Source: Mycolicibacterium peregrinum
Lineage (GTDB): Bacteria; Actinomycetota; Actinomycetes; Mycobacteriales; Mycobacteriaceae
DNA length: 64,000 nt
Direction: 5' to 3'
Assembly (NCBI RefSeq): GCF_001665625.1
Contig: NZ_LZSY01000067.1
Location: forward strand, 1 to 64,000
Shown here: positions 1-9,213 of the stretch, one piece after another
How the letters are laid out: every line of letters begins with the position of its first letter
Numbering within the stretch: the stretch's first letter is position 1
Notes under the pieces: generated by a model
What the model saw: only the letters and a program-made list of their open reading frames with translations
The model's database searches: none
What the model was told of the DNA's origin: nothing
Position numbers and translations under genes: made by a program

Positions 1-110
1 TCCGCCGTGCCATCACCGCCATGGCCTGGTCCGATCGACGCATCGTGGGCCTCGGATCGTGCGGGGAATCGCCCGCGTCACCCCTGGCACCCGGGTCACC
101 GGACCGCCGG
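1..110. other. Window edge, no supported gene
   Basis: These bases lie downstream of the first minus-strand gene. Short open frames occur on both strands but are ordinary GC-rich shadows without a start, ribosome site or family resemblance. No hairpin with a T-run is visible. The end of a neighbouring gene outside the window cannot be excluded. Confidence 0.3.
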
Positions 111-1160
111 TCAGGCGTTGATCAGATCGAGCGTGCCGAGTTCCCGGATGGCCTGGCAACCGCGCTGGGCCATCACCACCATCATGTCGTCGCCGCGCTC
201 GGTGGAGCTGGCGAAAGCGGTGCCCAGCACAGTGATCAGCGGCGCCTGCAGCATGCCCAAACGGTAATCCTGCCAACAGGTTTCGCGGTCATATTCGGTG
301 ACGCCGTGTGACAGCAGCCGGTCATGGTAGGCCGTGACGAGGTCGGATTCGGCGGCAGCCCGGACGGTTGGATCCAGGCTGGTCGCGGTGAAGTACGACA
401 GGTCACGAGCGGGCAGGCCAGAGCCGAGAGTCTGCCAGTCCACCACGGTGATCCGGGTCCGGTCGGGGTCGAACAGCATGTTGTCCAGGCGGTAGTCACC
501 GTGCAGGATCGCGAACCGGTCGGGTTCGGCCAACAGCCACGGGGTGACGACCGACATCGCAGCGCGCATGGTGTCCTGGTCCTCGGTGCTCAGGCGTGCG
601 CCGATCTTGTCCAGCGTGATGTCGGCGGCCATCTTTGCGACGTCACCGAATCCCTTGGCGGAGTCGGGTTCCGGCTTGGGCATGGCGATACCGGGGAAGT
701 TGGCCCACCGTGGGTCGGCCCACGTCGGACCGTGCAGGTCGGCGAGTGCCAGGACTGCCAGCGTGGCCTCGGCCGGTGTGCAACCGGCGATCTGATCACC
801 CTGCTCGGCCGGCGCCATATCGGCCAGGAGCAGGACGAAATCGGCTCCCTCTCCGGCGATCTCGCAATGGTGGCAATGTGGGACCGGGATCTGTACGTGG
901 TCGGCGACATTGGTGTAGAACGCGTGCTCTGACCGGTACCCGATGGTGACGCGGTCGCGCACCGTCTCGTCCTGCGATGGCAGCTTGACCGCGAACGTAC
1001 CCGGAAGGGCGTCGTCGTCGCGGTAGGTGACCGACACCCGGTAGGTGGCACCGGTCTGGCCTGTGCCGATCGGTGCGGTCTGTACCGAATCCACTTCGGC
1101 ACCAAGGACCTTCGACAGCCATCCGGCGGTCACCTCGGCCGGTTTGCCCGGGATGGACAT
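111..1160 (-). CDS. Phosphotransferase of the aminoglycoside-phosphotransferase (APH/choline kinase-like) fold
   Basis: A 349-residue protein of the APH kinase fold. The Brenner motif HGDYRLDN sits near residues 220-227 and the metal-binding segment ITVVDW near 241; the N-lobe carries a Gly-rich loop (GTGQTGATYRV) and a likely ATP lysine in FAVKLPS. Mycobacteria carry many such proteins, whose substrates are mostly unknown, so an antibiotic-resistance role should not be assumed. I chose the ATG at 1160: the longer frame from 1214 would overlap the upstream TetR gene by 34 bases, and the protein reads naturally from MSIPGKPAEV. It lies directly downstream of that TetR gene and is probably cotranscribed and repressed with it. 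A related kinase domain is at 20154-22148. Confidence 0.82.
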   Translation of the reverse strand: MSIPGKPAEVTAGWLSKVLGAEVDSVQTAPIGTGQTGATYRVSVTYRDDDALPGTFAVKLPSQDETVRDRVTIGYRSEHAFYTNVADHVQIPVPHCHHCEIAGEGADFVLLLADMAPAEQGDQIAGCTPAEATLAVLALADLHGPTWADPRWANFPGIAMPKPEPDSAKGFGDVAKMAADITLDKIGARLSTEDQDTMRAAMSVVTPWLLAEPDRFAILHGDYRLDNMLFDPDRTRITVVDWQTLGSGLPARDLSYFTATSLDPTVRAAAESDLVTAYHDRLLSHGVTEYDRETCWQDYRLGMLQAPLITVLGTAFASSTERGDDMMVVMAQRGCQAIRELGTLDLINA

Positions 1161-1180
1161 GGGGATGGAACCCGCGGCGG

Positions 1181-1819
1181 TCACCGAATTGTCCCGTAGA
1201 TCGAGCCCATCCACATTGCCTCAGCACCTTCCGATAGTTGTTGTCGCGACAGCGGTCCACCCAGGATGAATCGTTCGACCAGTCGATCGTTGAACTCGAT
1301 CAGCAGGCTGGCGAGTACCACCGGATCGGCGCCGTCGGGCGCACGGCCTGCGGTGCGCTCGGCGGCGATCACCGTGGAGACGGTCGGGACGAAGGACTCG
1401 CGCGCCTGGTCCCACATATCGCGAACCGCCCCGCTGGACCCCCGCGCCTCCAACATCGCTTGCACCAGGTAGCGATGATCCTCGGCGGTCCGCAGCACGG
1501 CCTCGATGGTGTCGTGGACACGGTCTCGGGGTGGCCGGGTTGCGTCGGCCAGGATGTTGTTGGCGGCGAACAATGCGTCGTACATGGGCTCGACCAAGGC
1601 GGCAACGGCGGCTGCCTTGTTCTCGAAATAGAAATAGAACGCTGATCGACCCACCCCGGCCTGGCGCGCCACCTCGGCGATGTTCAGCGCGTCGAACCCG
1701 GTCTTCTGCAGGTGCTCGTTGAGCGCCTCCAGGATTGCGGTGCGGCGCTGATCGCTGCGTTGCGGTTGCCGACGGTCGACCGGTGACCGCGCGGGTGCGC
1801 CCTGTGGTGCCGTCGGCAT
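1181..1819 (-). CDS. TetR-family transcriptional repressor
   Basis: A TetR regulator with an N-terminal helix-turn-helix: RRTAILEALNEH, then FDALNIAEVARQAGVGRSAF and YFYFENKAAAVAAL, the standard order of the TetR DNA-binding helices. The C-terminal ligand domain is divergent as usual. The frame opens at 1837, but the ATG at 1819 has a GGGAGGG ribosome site about 10 bases upstream, so I prefer it. It is the first gene of a two-gene unit with the phosphotransferase. A palindrome overlapping the -35 box of its own promoter (1859-1887) suggests autoregulation. Effector unknown. Confidence 0.85.
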   Translation of the reverse strand: MPTAPQGAPARSPVDRRQPQRSDQRRTAILEALNEHLQKTGFDALNIAEVARQAGVGRSAFYFYFENKAAAVAALVEPMYDALFAANNILADATRPPRDRVHDTIEAVLRTAEDHRYLVQAMLEARGSSGAVRDMWDQARESFVPTVSTVIAAERTAGRAPDGADPVVLASLLIEFNDRLVERFILGGPLSRQQLSEGAEAMWMGSIYGTIR

Positions 1820-1858
1820 GGTGGCCGGCCCTCCCATTTCGAACGGGTGTGACGCCGG

Positions 1859-1887
1859 ACACTATCGGTCCTACTGACAGCTGTCAA
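1859..1887 (-). promoter_or_regulatory. SigA-type promoter with overlapping palindromic operator for the TetR gene
   Basis: On the minus strand TTGACA (1887-1882) is followed after 17 bases by TAGTGT (1864-1859), an excellent -35/-10 pair. The perfect 12-bp palindrome TGACAGCTGTCA (1875-1886) covers the -35 box, which is where a TetR dimer would block RNA polymerase. A one-base variant, TGACACCTGTCA, lies at 20110-20121 ahead of a related kinase-like gene. That TetR binds here is inferred. Confidence 0.6.
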
Positions 1888-1916
1888 TGAATCTCGACGC
1901 GCGTCAGTCGATGAGG

Positions 1917-3452
1917 TCAGCCGGGGTACTGGCGCGGGGTGAACACCCGGTCCTCGGTGGTGTCACCGGCCGCCGAGCCGGTGTACCACTGCGTCTGAGA
2001 CGAGCCGATGATCAACATCGTGCGCATGTCCACCTGGGCCGGATCCAGATCGGCGAGTCGTACGACGGACACCCGTTCGCCCGGGCCCGGCTCGGCGCCG
2101 GAGACGGCCCGTGCGACGACCACCGGGGTACTCGGATCGCGGTACTCCAGCAGCAACTCGCGCATGGCGCCGACCTGCCAGGTGCGCGTCTTGGAGGCGG
2201 GGTTGTAGATCGCCAGCGCCAGATCGGCCTTGGCCGCGGCGGTGAGACGCTCGGCGATCACGTCCCACGGCTTGAGCCGGTCGGACAGCGAGATCACCGC
2301 GTAGTCGTGGCCGAGGGGGGCGCCAACCCGGCTGGCGACCGCCTGCGCGGCCGTCATCGCGGGGATCACCCGGACCTCGACGCCGGGCCACTGCTTGGCT
2401 TCCTCGAGCACCGCGGTGGCCATGGCGAATACGCCCGGATCGCCGGAGGACACGACCGCAACCGTCCGGCCCTCCTGAGCCAGCTTGCAGGCCAGCTGCG
2501 CGCGGGCCGGCTCGTCGGTGTTGTCGCTGGGGTGGTGGTGCTGCCCGGCGCGGGCGCCGACACGATCGAGATACGGGCCGTAGCCGATCAGATCGGTGGC
2601 GGCGGACAGTTCACGGCGGCTCTGCGGCGTCATCCAGTCCGAGTCGCCCGGTCCGAGGCCGACGACCACGACACTGCCCTGAGGTGTGGTGGAACGTGAC
2701 CGGCCGGGCACCATGGCCAGGGAGAAATACGGCACCTTGACGTCCGTGCCGCCTTCGCCGCCCACCTCGCCCGCCGGCGAAACCCGCTGCCGATCGGTGC
2801 TGGCCCGCTCGACGTAGTACGCCTCGTCGAGCCGTCCGGTCGACTCCAGGGCTTCCCGTACTCGGGTGTAAGACCGGCCCAGCTTGAGCACGACAGCGGC
2901 GTCGGTGTCGGCCAGGCGGCGCTCCAGCTCTGCGGTGGGCAGCGTGCCGGGCAGGATCGTCAACACGTCGTCGCCCTGCACCAGCGGAGTGCCCGTGGCG
3001 GCCGAGGCCGCGCTCACCGAGGTGACGCCGGGAACGATGACGGCGTGGAATCGCTCGGTCAGCCGGGTGTGCATGTGCATGTAGGAGCTGTAGAACAGCG
3101 GATCGCCCTCGGCCAGCAGTGCCACGTCGCGGCCGGCCTCCAGGTGGGCGGCGATGCGCTCGGCCGCGGCGGCATAGAAGTCTTCCATCGCGCCGACGTA
3201 CCCGCCGGGATGCTCGGTGGTCTCCGTGGTGACGGGGTAGACCAGGTGTTCTTCGAGCTGACCTTCGCGCAGGTAGGGCTCGGCGATGCCCCTGGCGATG
3301 CTGTGACCGTGCTTGGCGCTGTGGTAGGCCACCACGTCCGCCGCACCGATCAGCCGGGCTGCCTTGACCGTCACGAGCTCGGGATCGCCCGGGCCCAGCC
3401 CGACGCCATACAGGGTGCCCCGGGTTTCACGTTCTGACGCCGTTGTGCTCAC
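1917..3452 (-). CDS. cobIJ: Bifunctional precorrin-2 C20-methyltransferase / precorrin-3B C17-methyltransferase
   Basis: A 511-residue fusion of two SAM-dependent tetrapyrrole methyltransferases of the aerobic cobalamin pathway. The N-terminal half (CobI) opens with [14 protein letters not shown] and the C-terminal half (CobJ), from about residue 258, with [13 protein letters not shown], the signature glycine-rich motif of each domain. CobI makes precorrin-3A; CobJ contracts the ring of precorrin-3B to precorrin-4. This fusion is usual in mycobacteria (Rv2066). The start is a GTG at 3452 that overlaps the cobH stop as GTGA, so the two are translationally coupled. Last gene of cobG-cobH-cobIJ. 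Confidence 0.95.
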   Translation of the reverse strand: MSTTASERETRGTLYGVGLGPGDPELVTVKAARLIGAADVVAYHSAKHGHSIARGIAEPYLREGQLEEHLVYPVTTETTEHPGGYVGAMEDFYAAAAERIAAHLEAGRDVALLAEGDPLFYSSYMHMHTRLTERFHAVIVPGVTSVSAASAATGTPLVQGDDVLTILPGTLPTAELERRLADTDAAVVLKLGRSYTRVREALESTGRLDEAYYVERASTDRQRVSPAGEVGGEGGTDVKVPYFSLAMVPGRSRSTTPQGSVVVVGLGPGDSDWMTPQSRRELSAATDLIGYGPYLDRVGARAGQHHHPSDNTDEPARAQLACKLAQEGRTVAVVSSGDPGVFAMATAVLEEAKQWPGVEVRVIPAMTAAQAVASRVGAPLGHDYAVISLSDRLKPWDVIAERLTAAAKADLALAIYNPASKTRTWQVGAMRELLLEYRDPSTPVVVARAVSGAEPGPGERVSVVRLADLDPAQVDMRTMLIIGSSQTQWYTGSAAGDTTEDRVFTPRQYPG

Positions 3453-4081
3453 TCGCGCTCACTCGCAATCGAATTGACGGCGGCCGCGGCCATGGCGCTG
3501 CCACCGCGCCGGCCGGTCACCACCAGATAGGACATGCCACGCGGGCGCTCGATCAATTCCTGCTTGGACTGCGCCGACCCGACGAAGCCGACGGGTCCAC
3601 CCAGCACCGCAGCAGGGACGGGCGCACCCTCGTCGAGCAGTTCCAGCAGCCGGAACAGGGCAGTCGGTGCATTGCCGATCGCCACCACCGCGCCGCCGAG
3701 GCGGTCGGCCCACAGGTCGACGGCGGCCGCCGACCGGGTGAAACCCAACTTCGCCGCCAGCTCCGGGGCGCGCGGATCGGCCACCAGTGACACGACCTCG
3801 TTGTCGGCGGGCAACCGTGAACGCGTGATGCCCGCCGCGACCATCGACGAGTCGCACAGCACCGGCGCCCCCGCGGCCAGCGCGGCATGCGCCCTGGTCA
3901 CGACGTCATCGCTGTAGGAGACATGGTCGGCGACATCGACCTGACCGCAGGTGTGGATCAGCCGCACCACCACCCGTGACACATCGTCGGGGAAGCGCGA
4001 CAGGTTCGCCTCGTCGCGGATCGTCGCGAATGACTGCCGGTAGATCTCGGCGGCGTCACGGATGTAGTCGAGCACCCGCAT
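3449..4081 (-). CDS. cobH: Precorrin-8X methylmutase
   Basis: A 210-residue CobH, normal length for the family (Rv2065). It moves the C11 methyl of precorrin-8X to C12, giving hydrogenobyrinic acid. The catalytic histidine is seen in RLIHTCGQ at residue 43, the same number as in the characterised Pseudomonas denitrificans enzyme. The ATG at 4081 lies three bases after the cobG stop, and the stop overlaps the cobIJ GTG, so cobG-cobH-cobIJ read as one tight operon. Confidence 0.95.
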   Translation of the reverse strand: MRVLDYIRDAAEIYRQSFATIRDEANLSRFPDDVSRVVVRLIHTCGQVDVADHVSYSDDVVTRAHAALAAGAPVLCDSSMVAAGITRSRLPADNEVVSLVADPRAPELAAKLGFTRSAAAVDLWADRLGGAVVAIGNAPTALFRLLELLDEGAPVPAAVLGGPVGFVGSAQSKQELIERPRGMSYLVVTGRRGGSAMAAAAVNSIASERE

Positions 4082-4084
4082 ACC

Positions 4085-5248
4085 CTACGGGGGCGTGATA
4101 CGCAGCCGGTATCCGTCCTCGGTGGCGATCAGGACCTCGGCGGTGAGTGGGCTGCCGCAGGCCCGCTCACAGCCCACGAAATGCCGGTGCGACTCCGTGG
4201 GGGTGTCGACCGCCTGGGCCGCGTCGGCGCGCACATCGGCGATCGACTTGGCGCATCCGGGGCTGCCGGTGCAGGCGCTGATCCGTAGCCACGGCGAGTT
4301 CTCGTCGAATACGAGTCCCAGTGGCGCGAGCACACGAAGCGACATGTCCGCTTCACCTTCGCCGACGTCGCACACCAGCACCGAGCGCCACGGGGTGATC
4401 ACCATTGGCGACTCGATCGCAGCCAGGAAGTGGGCGGTCCGGGCCTGCAACACACCCAGGGGCAGTCCGGCGCCCAGGGTGATGCGGCCGTCGTTCTGCG
4501 GTATCCATCCGACGGGTGGTTGGACTGTCGGCGGCCAGGTGGCGCCTGCCGGGCCGGCGACGGTCATACCGTCCAACAGCGCCGAGTGATCGTCGAGTTC
4601 GGTTATCCGCCAGGCCTTTCCACGGATGTCGAGGAACCGTCTGGCCACCTCGACGAGGGTGGTCGTCGCGTCACCGGTTTCGAGTCGTACTCCGGTGTCG
4701 CGCCCCGCCAGCAGCAGTGCGCACGTGCCGTCGTCCAGTGCGTGCACCCCGGTGTCGGCGTCGATCCCGGACACGTCGCCGCGGCCGTCGTCGAGGCTGA
4801 ACCAGAACCTGCCCGGCAGTCCGGCCAGAGCCGGGTCGGCCTGGATGGCGTCGTCGAGTTCGGTAACCAGCGGGCGGACGTCGATGATGCCGCCCGAACG
4901 GCCGGACAGGGGCGAGGCGACGATGTTGCGGGCCCGCTCGTGTGTCGGCGACGGCAGCAGTCCGGCGTCGGCCAGCGCGGTGGCAGCGCCGTCGGTATCG
5001 GTCAATGCCCGGATCTGGATGTTGCCGCGAGACGTGAGTTCCATTGCCGGCGAGCCGAACTGCTCGGCGACCTCGGCCAGCGCGGTCAGTTGGGCGGGGG
5101 TGATCATCCCGCCGGGGAGCCGAATCCGCACCAGGGCGCCGTCGGCGGCCTGGTGCACCGTCAATGCGCCGGGGCAGGCGTCGTTGTCGCGGGTCCTGGT
5201 CATCTCGCAGTCCATCCTACTTTCGGCCGGTGTTGTGACATCCGTCAT
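4085..5248 (-). CDS. cobG: Precorrin-3B synthase (siroheme/4Fe-4S reductase-like)
   Basis: A 387-residue CobG, the oxygen-dependent enzyme that converts precorrin-3A to precorrin-3B; its presence marks the aerobic route. It resembles half of a nitrite/sulfite reductase: a ferredoxin-like N-terminus (ALVRIRLPGGMITPAQL, ELTSRGNIQIR) and a C-terminal cluster site with C-x5-C in CTGSPGC and C-x3-C in GCERACGSP, together the four [4Fe-4S] ligands. First gene of the minus-strand cob operon, divergent from cobN. The ATG at 5248 and an internal Met at residue 12 are both possible starts. Confidence 0.93.
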   Translation of the reverse strand: MTDVTTPAESRMDCEMTRTRDNDACPGALTVHQAADGALVRIRLPGGMITPAQLTALAEVAEQFGSPAMELTSRGNIQIRALTDTDGAATALADAGLLPSPTHERARNIVASPLSGRSGGIIDVRPLVTELDDAIQADPALAGLPGRFWFSLDDGRGDVSGIDADTGVHALDDGTCALLLAGRDTGVRLETGDATTTLVEVARRFLDIRGKAWRITELDDHSALLDGMTVAGPAGATWPPTVQPPVGWIPQNDGRITLGAGLPLGVLQARTAHFLAAIESPMVITPWRSVLVCDVGEGEADMSLRVLAPLGLVFDENSPWLRISACTGSPGCAKSIADVRADAAQAVDTPTESHRHFVGCERACGSPLTAEVLIATEDGYRLRITPP

Positions 5249-5386
5249 AGGTGCGGAAACCTGTTCGGTCGCTTACAGATCGGCCATTTTCCGCGCCGCC
5301 GGACGTACCGTTTAGAGGAATTTCCGGGACCACCGGTACCGGGAAGTTGAACAGCTTGACAGAGGTTCAGACGAAAGGAGTGATCC

Positions 5387-5494
5387 ATGCTCGCCTTCGG
5401 TGCATTCGCCGTGCTCGTGCTGGTGCTCGTTGCGACGCCGGGCCGGCCGTACCGGCAGTCGTGGCACGACCGGTTCGGTGAAACTCAACCCTGA
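5387..5494 (+). CDS. 35-residue putative membrane small protein or leader peptide upstream of cobN
   Basis: A short frame with a strong ribosome site (GAAAGGAG, 7 bases before the ATG) and a clear organisation: a hydrophobic stretch AFGAFAVLVLVLVA at residues 3-16, long enough for a marginal membrane span, then a basic/polar tail (GRPYRQSWHDRFGETQP). A TTGACA at 5356-5361 lies upstream, without a convincing -10 partner. It ends 13 bases before the hairpin at 5508-5547 and 62 bases before cobN. I do not recognise it; it could be a real membrane microprotein or a translated leader that affects cobN. Confidence 0.5.
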   Translation: MLAFGAFAVLVLVLVATPGRPYRQSWHDRFGETQP

Positions 5495-5507
5495 ACGTTG
5501 CTGATCC

Positions 5508-5547
5508 GTACCGCACCGGCTACCCGATCGGGCAGCCGGTGCGGTAC
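5508..5547 (+). promoter_or_regulatory. Perfect 14-bp hairpin just before the cobN start
   Basis: GTACCGCACCGGCT (5508-5521) and AGCCGGTGCGGTAC (5534-5547) are exact reverse complements. The 12-base loop contains the palindrome CCCGATCGGG. There is no T-run, so it is not a classical terminator. It ends ten bases before the likely cobN GTG (5557), where it could hide the ribosome site or act as a pause/attenuator linked to the upstream 35-codon ORF. No B12-box-like sequence was found, so a standard cobalamin riboswitch is unlikely. Confidence 0.6.
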
Positions 5548-5556
5548 GAATGTGGG

Positions 5557-8500
5557 GTGTCCCACCCTTCTGACGCCGCCGCCGCGACCGCCGCAAACGA
5601 TGCCACTACGCCCACCGTCCTGCTGCTGTCGACCTCGGACACCGATCTGATCACTGCCCGCGCCAGCGGTGCGCGGTACCGCTGGGCGAATCCGTCAAGG
5701 CTGGTCACCGGTGAGCTCGAGGAGCTCCTGGAGGGCGCCGACATCGCGGTGATCCGGATCCTCGGTGGGTACCGGGCCTGGCAGGACGGCATCGACACCG
5801 TGGTGTCGAGCGGCCTGCCGACCATCGTGGTGAGCGGTGAGCAGTCGCCCGACGCCGAGCTGATGGGGCATTCGACCGCCCCGCAGGGTGCGGCCCTGCA
5901 AACCCACATCTACCTGGCCCAGGGCGGGCTGGAGAACCTCGGGAACCTGCATTCCTTCCTGTCCGACACCTTGCTGATGACCGGATTCGGCTTCGCGGCG
6001 CCGGCGAGCACCCCGAGTTGGGGCGTCCTCGAGCGCGCCGCCACCGAGGCCGCCGGCCCGACCGTGGCAGTCCTCTATTACCGCGCCCAGCAACTCGCCG
6101 GAAACACCGGCTACGTCGAGGCATTGTGTGACGCCGTCGAGCAGGCCGGCGGCCGGGCACTGCCGGTGTTCTGCGCCTCCCTGCGCACCGCCGAACCCGA
6201 ACTCCTCGAGTTGCTCGGCACCGCCGATGCGCTCGTCACCACGGTGCTCGCTGCCGGTGGCGCCACACCGGCGACAGTCGGTGCCGGGGGTAACGACGAT
6301 TCATGGAACGTCGCTCACCTTGCCGCACTGGATATTCCGATCCTGCAGGGCCTGTGCCTGACCAGTTCACGGGATCAGTGGTCGGATAACGACGACGGGA
6401 TGTCGCCGCTGGACGTGGCCACCCAGGTCGCCGTTCCCGAGTTCGACGGGCGCATCATCACGGTGCCGTTCTCCTTCAAGGAGATCGACTCCGAAGGGCT
6501 GATCTCCTACGTCGCCGATCCCGAGCGCTGCGCGCGGGTGGCGGGCCTGGCCGTACGGCACGCTCGGTTGCGTGCCATCCCGGCCGCGGAAAAGCGGGTG
6601 GCCGTGATGTTTTCGGCCTATCCCACCAAGCACGCCCGCATCGGCAATGCCGTCGGTCTGGATACCCCGGCCAGCGCGGTCGCACTGCTGCGCACCATGC
6701 GCGATGCGGGTTACGACATCGGTGAGGCCACCGCACCCGGCGACCTCGCCACCATCGTCGACTCCGGCGACGGAGATGCCCTGATCCACTCGCTGATCGA
6801 GCGCGGCGGTCAGGACCCGGACTGGTTGACCGACGAGGCACTGGCCGCCAACCCGATTCGGGTTCCGGCCAAGGATTACCGGGCCTGGTTCGCCACGCTG
6901 CCCGCCGAGCTTTCCGATGCCGTCGTCGAGCACTGGGGCCCGCCACCGGGGGAGCTGTTCGTCGACCGCAGTCGCGATCCCGACGGAGAGATCGTCATCG
7001 CGGCCATCCAGGCCGGCAACGTGGTGCTGATCGTTCAGCCGCCGCGCGGCTTCGGGGAGAACCCCGTGGCGATCTACCACGACCCCGACCTGCCGCCCAG
7101 CCACCACTACCTGGCCGCCTACCGCTGGCTGGACAAGTCGTTCCCGGGTTCGTTCGGTGCGGACGCCGTGGTGCACCTGGGCAAGCACGGCAACCTGGAA
7201 TGGCTGCCGGGCAAGACGCTCGGCATGAGCGCGGCCTGCGGCACCGACGCCGCCCTCGGGGACCTGCCACTGATCTACCCGTTCCTGGTCAACGATCCAG
7301 GGGAGGGCACCCAGGCCAAGCGCCGGGCGCACGCCACCCTGATCGATCACCTCATCCCGCCGATGGCTCGTGCCGAAACCTACGGCGACATCGCCAAATT
7401 GGAGCAACTGCTCGACGAGCACTCCACCGTATCGGCCCTGGACCCGGGCAAGCTTCCGGCCATCCGCCAGCAGATCTGGACGTTGATGCGCGCCGCCAAG
7501 ATGGACCACGACCTGGGGTTGGAGGACCGCCCCGACGAGGACGTGTTCGACGACATGCTGCTGCATGTCGACGGCTGGCTATGCGAGATCAAAGACGTCC
7601 AGATCCGCGACGGCCTGCACGTGCTGGGGCAGAAGCCCAGCGGTGAGGGCGAACTCGACCTGGTGTTGGCAATCCTGCGGGCCCGGCAGCTGTTCGGCGG
7701 CGAGCAGACGGTTCCCGGGTTGCGTCAGGCGCTGGGCCTGACCGAGGACGGCAGTGACGACCGGGCGGCCGTAGACGCCGCCGAGGCCGGCGCTCGTGAG
7801 CTGGTCGCCGCGTTGCAGGAATCCGGTTGGGACGTTTCTGCGGTGGAGAGGATCACCGACAATCCCGAGGTGGCCCGCATCCTGCGCTTCGCCGCGACCG
7901 AGGTGGTGCCCCGGTTGGCCGGCACGGCTTGCGAGATCGACCAGGTGCTGCGCGCCCTGGCAGGCGGCTTCATCGCCTCCGGGCCGTCCGGCTCGCCGTT
8001 GCGCGGCCTGGTCAACGTGCTGCCCACGGGGCGCAACTTCTACTCGGTGGACCCCAAGGCGGTCCCGTCGCGGCTGGCGTGGGAAACCGGTGTGGCGATG
8101 GCGGATTCACTTCTGGACCGCTACCGGACCGACTACGGTCGCTGGCCGCAATCGGTCGGGCTGTCGGTGTGGGGCACCTCGGCCATGCGCACCGCCGGCG
8201 ACGACATCGCCGAAGTGCTCGCACTGCTGGGAGTGCGGCCGGTGTGGGACGACGCGTCCCGCCGCGTGGTCAACCTGGAGCCGATCGACCTGGCAGAACT
8301 CGGCCGGCCGCGCATCGACGTCACGGTGCGGATCTCGGGCTTCTTCCGCGACGCCTTCCCTCACGTGGTCACCATGCTGGACGACGCCGTGGCGTTGGTG
8401 GCCGGCCTCGACGAGTCAGCCGAGGACAACTACGTGCGCGCCCACTCGCAGGCCGACCTGGCCGAACATGGTGATCAAAGACGAGCCACCACAAGAATTT

Positions 8501-9207
8501 TCGGCTCCAAGCCGGGAACCTACGGGGCCGGTCTGCTGCAGCTGATCGACAGCCGCAACTGGCGCGACGACGCCGATCTGGCCGAGGTGTACACCGCCTG
8601 GGGCGGATTCGCCTACGGTCGCGGACTCGACGGAGCCCCCGCCGCCGATGACATGAACCGTGCCTACCGGCGAATCGCGGTGGCGGCCAAGAACACCGAC
8701 ACCCGCGAACACGACATCGCTGACTCCGACGACTACTTCCAGTACCACGGCGGGATGGTCGCCACTGTGCGGGCACTGACCGGACAGGCCCCGGCGGCCT
8801 ATATCGGTGACAACACCCGCCCCGATGCCGTCCGCACCCGGACGCTGTCGGAGGAGACCAACCGCGTGTTCCGGGCCCGGGTGGTCAACCCGCGGTGGAT
8901 CACCGCGATGCGCCGCCACGGCTACAAGGGCGCCTTCGAGATGGCGGCCACGGTCGACTATCTGTTCGGCTACGACGCCACCGCGCATGTGATGGCCGAC
9001 TGGATGTACGAACGGCTCTCGGCCGAGTACGTACTCGACGACGAGAACCGCAAGTTCATGTCCGAATCCAATCCGTGGGCGCTGCACGGCATGGCCGAAC
9101 GGCTGCTCGAGGCTGCGGGGCGTGGCATGTGGGCCCAACCCGAACAGGCCACCCTCGACGGGCTCCGGCAGGTGCTGCTGGAAACCGAAGGCGACCTCGA
9201 GGGCTGA
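5557..9207 (+). CDS. cobN: Cobaltochelatase subunit CobN
   Basis: About 1216 residues; the large subunit of the ATP-dependent cobaltochelatase that inserts cobalt into hydrogenobyrinic acid a,c-diamide, working with CobS/CobT-type AAA subunits not present here. Family hallmarks are PTVLLLSTSDTDLI near the N-terminus, ILGGYRAWQ, VHLGKHGNLEWLPGK in the centre and NPRWITAMRRHGYKGAFE near the C-terminus. The open frame begins with a GTG at 5539 inside the hairpin, but the GTG at 5557 (MSHPSDAAAA) gives a more natural start. Ortholog of Rv2062c. Confidence 0.95.
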   Translation: MSHPSDAAAATAANDATTPTVLLLSTSDTDLITARASGARYRWANPSRLVTGELEELLEGADIAVIRILGGYRAWQDGIDTVVSSGLPTIVVSGEQSPDAELMGHSTAPQGAALQTHIYLAQGGLENLGNLHSFLSDTLLMTGFGFAAPASTPSWGVLERAATEAAGPTVAVLYYRAQQLAGNTGYVEALCDAVEQAGGRALPVFCASLRTAEPELLELLGTADALVTTVLAAGGATPATVGAGGNDDSWNVAHLAALDIPILQGLCLTSSRDQWSDNDDGMSPLDVATQVAVPEFDGRIITVPFSFKEIDSEGLISYVADPERCARVAGLAVRHARLRAIPAAEKRVAVMFSAYPTKHARIGNAVGLDTPASAVALLRTMRDAGYDIGEATAPGDLATIVDSGDGDALIHSLIERGGQDPDWLTDEALAANPIRVPAKDYRAWFATLPAELSDAVVEHWGPPPGELFVDRSRDPDGEIVIAAIQAGNVVLIVQPPRGFGENPVAIYHDPDLPPSHHYLAAYRWLDKSFPGSFGADAVVHLGKHGNLEWLPGKTLGMSAACGTDAALGDLPLIYPFLVNDPGEGTQAKRRAHATLIDHLIPPMARAETYGDIAKLEQLLDEHSTVSALDPGKLPAIRQQIWTLMRAAKMDHDLGLEDRPDEDVFDDMLLHVDGWLCEIKDVQIRDGLHVLGQKPSGEGELDLVLAILRARQLFGGEQTVPGLRQALGLTEDGSDDRAAVDAAEAGARELVAALQESGWDVSAVERITDNPEVARILRFAATEVVPRLAGTACEIDQVLRALAGGFIASGPSGSPLRGLVNVLPTGRNFYSVDPKAVPSRLAWETGVAMADSLLDRYRTDYGRWPQSVGLSVWGTSAMRTAGDDIAEVLALLGVRPVWDDASRRVVNLEPIDLAELGRPRIDVTVRISGFFRDAFPHVVTMLDDAVALVAGLDESAEDNYVRAHSQADLAEHGDQRRATTRIFGSKPGTYGAGLLQLIDSRNWRDDADLAEVYTAWGGFAYGRGLDGAPAADDMNRAYRRIAVAAKNTDTREHDIADSDDYFQYHGGMVATVRALTGQAPAAYIGDNTRPDAVRTRTLSEETNRVFRARVVNPRWITAMRRHGYKGAFEMAATVDYLFGYDATAHVMADWMYERLSAEYVLDDENRKFMSESNPWALHGMAERLLEAAGRGMWAQPEQATLDGLRQVLLETEGDLEG

Positions 9208-9213
9208 CCGCGC

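Noticed and set aside
111..1160. Aminoglycoside resistance gene
   Set aside because: The APH fold alone is not specific; mycobacteria have many such kinases and the neighbourhood gives no sign of antibiotic resistance.
5249..5538. Cobalamin riboswitch in the cobG-cobN spacer
   Set aside because: No B12-box-like sequence (GCCACTG type) nor the expected multi-helix arrangement; only one perfect hairpin is present.
6367..7566. 399-codon minus-strand frame inside cobN
   Set aside because: Lies wholly within the conserved cobN frame on the other strand and has no ribosome site or recognisable motif.
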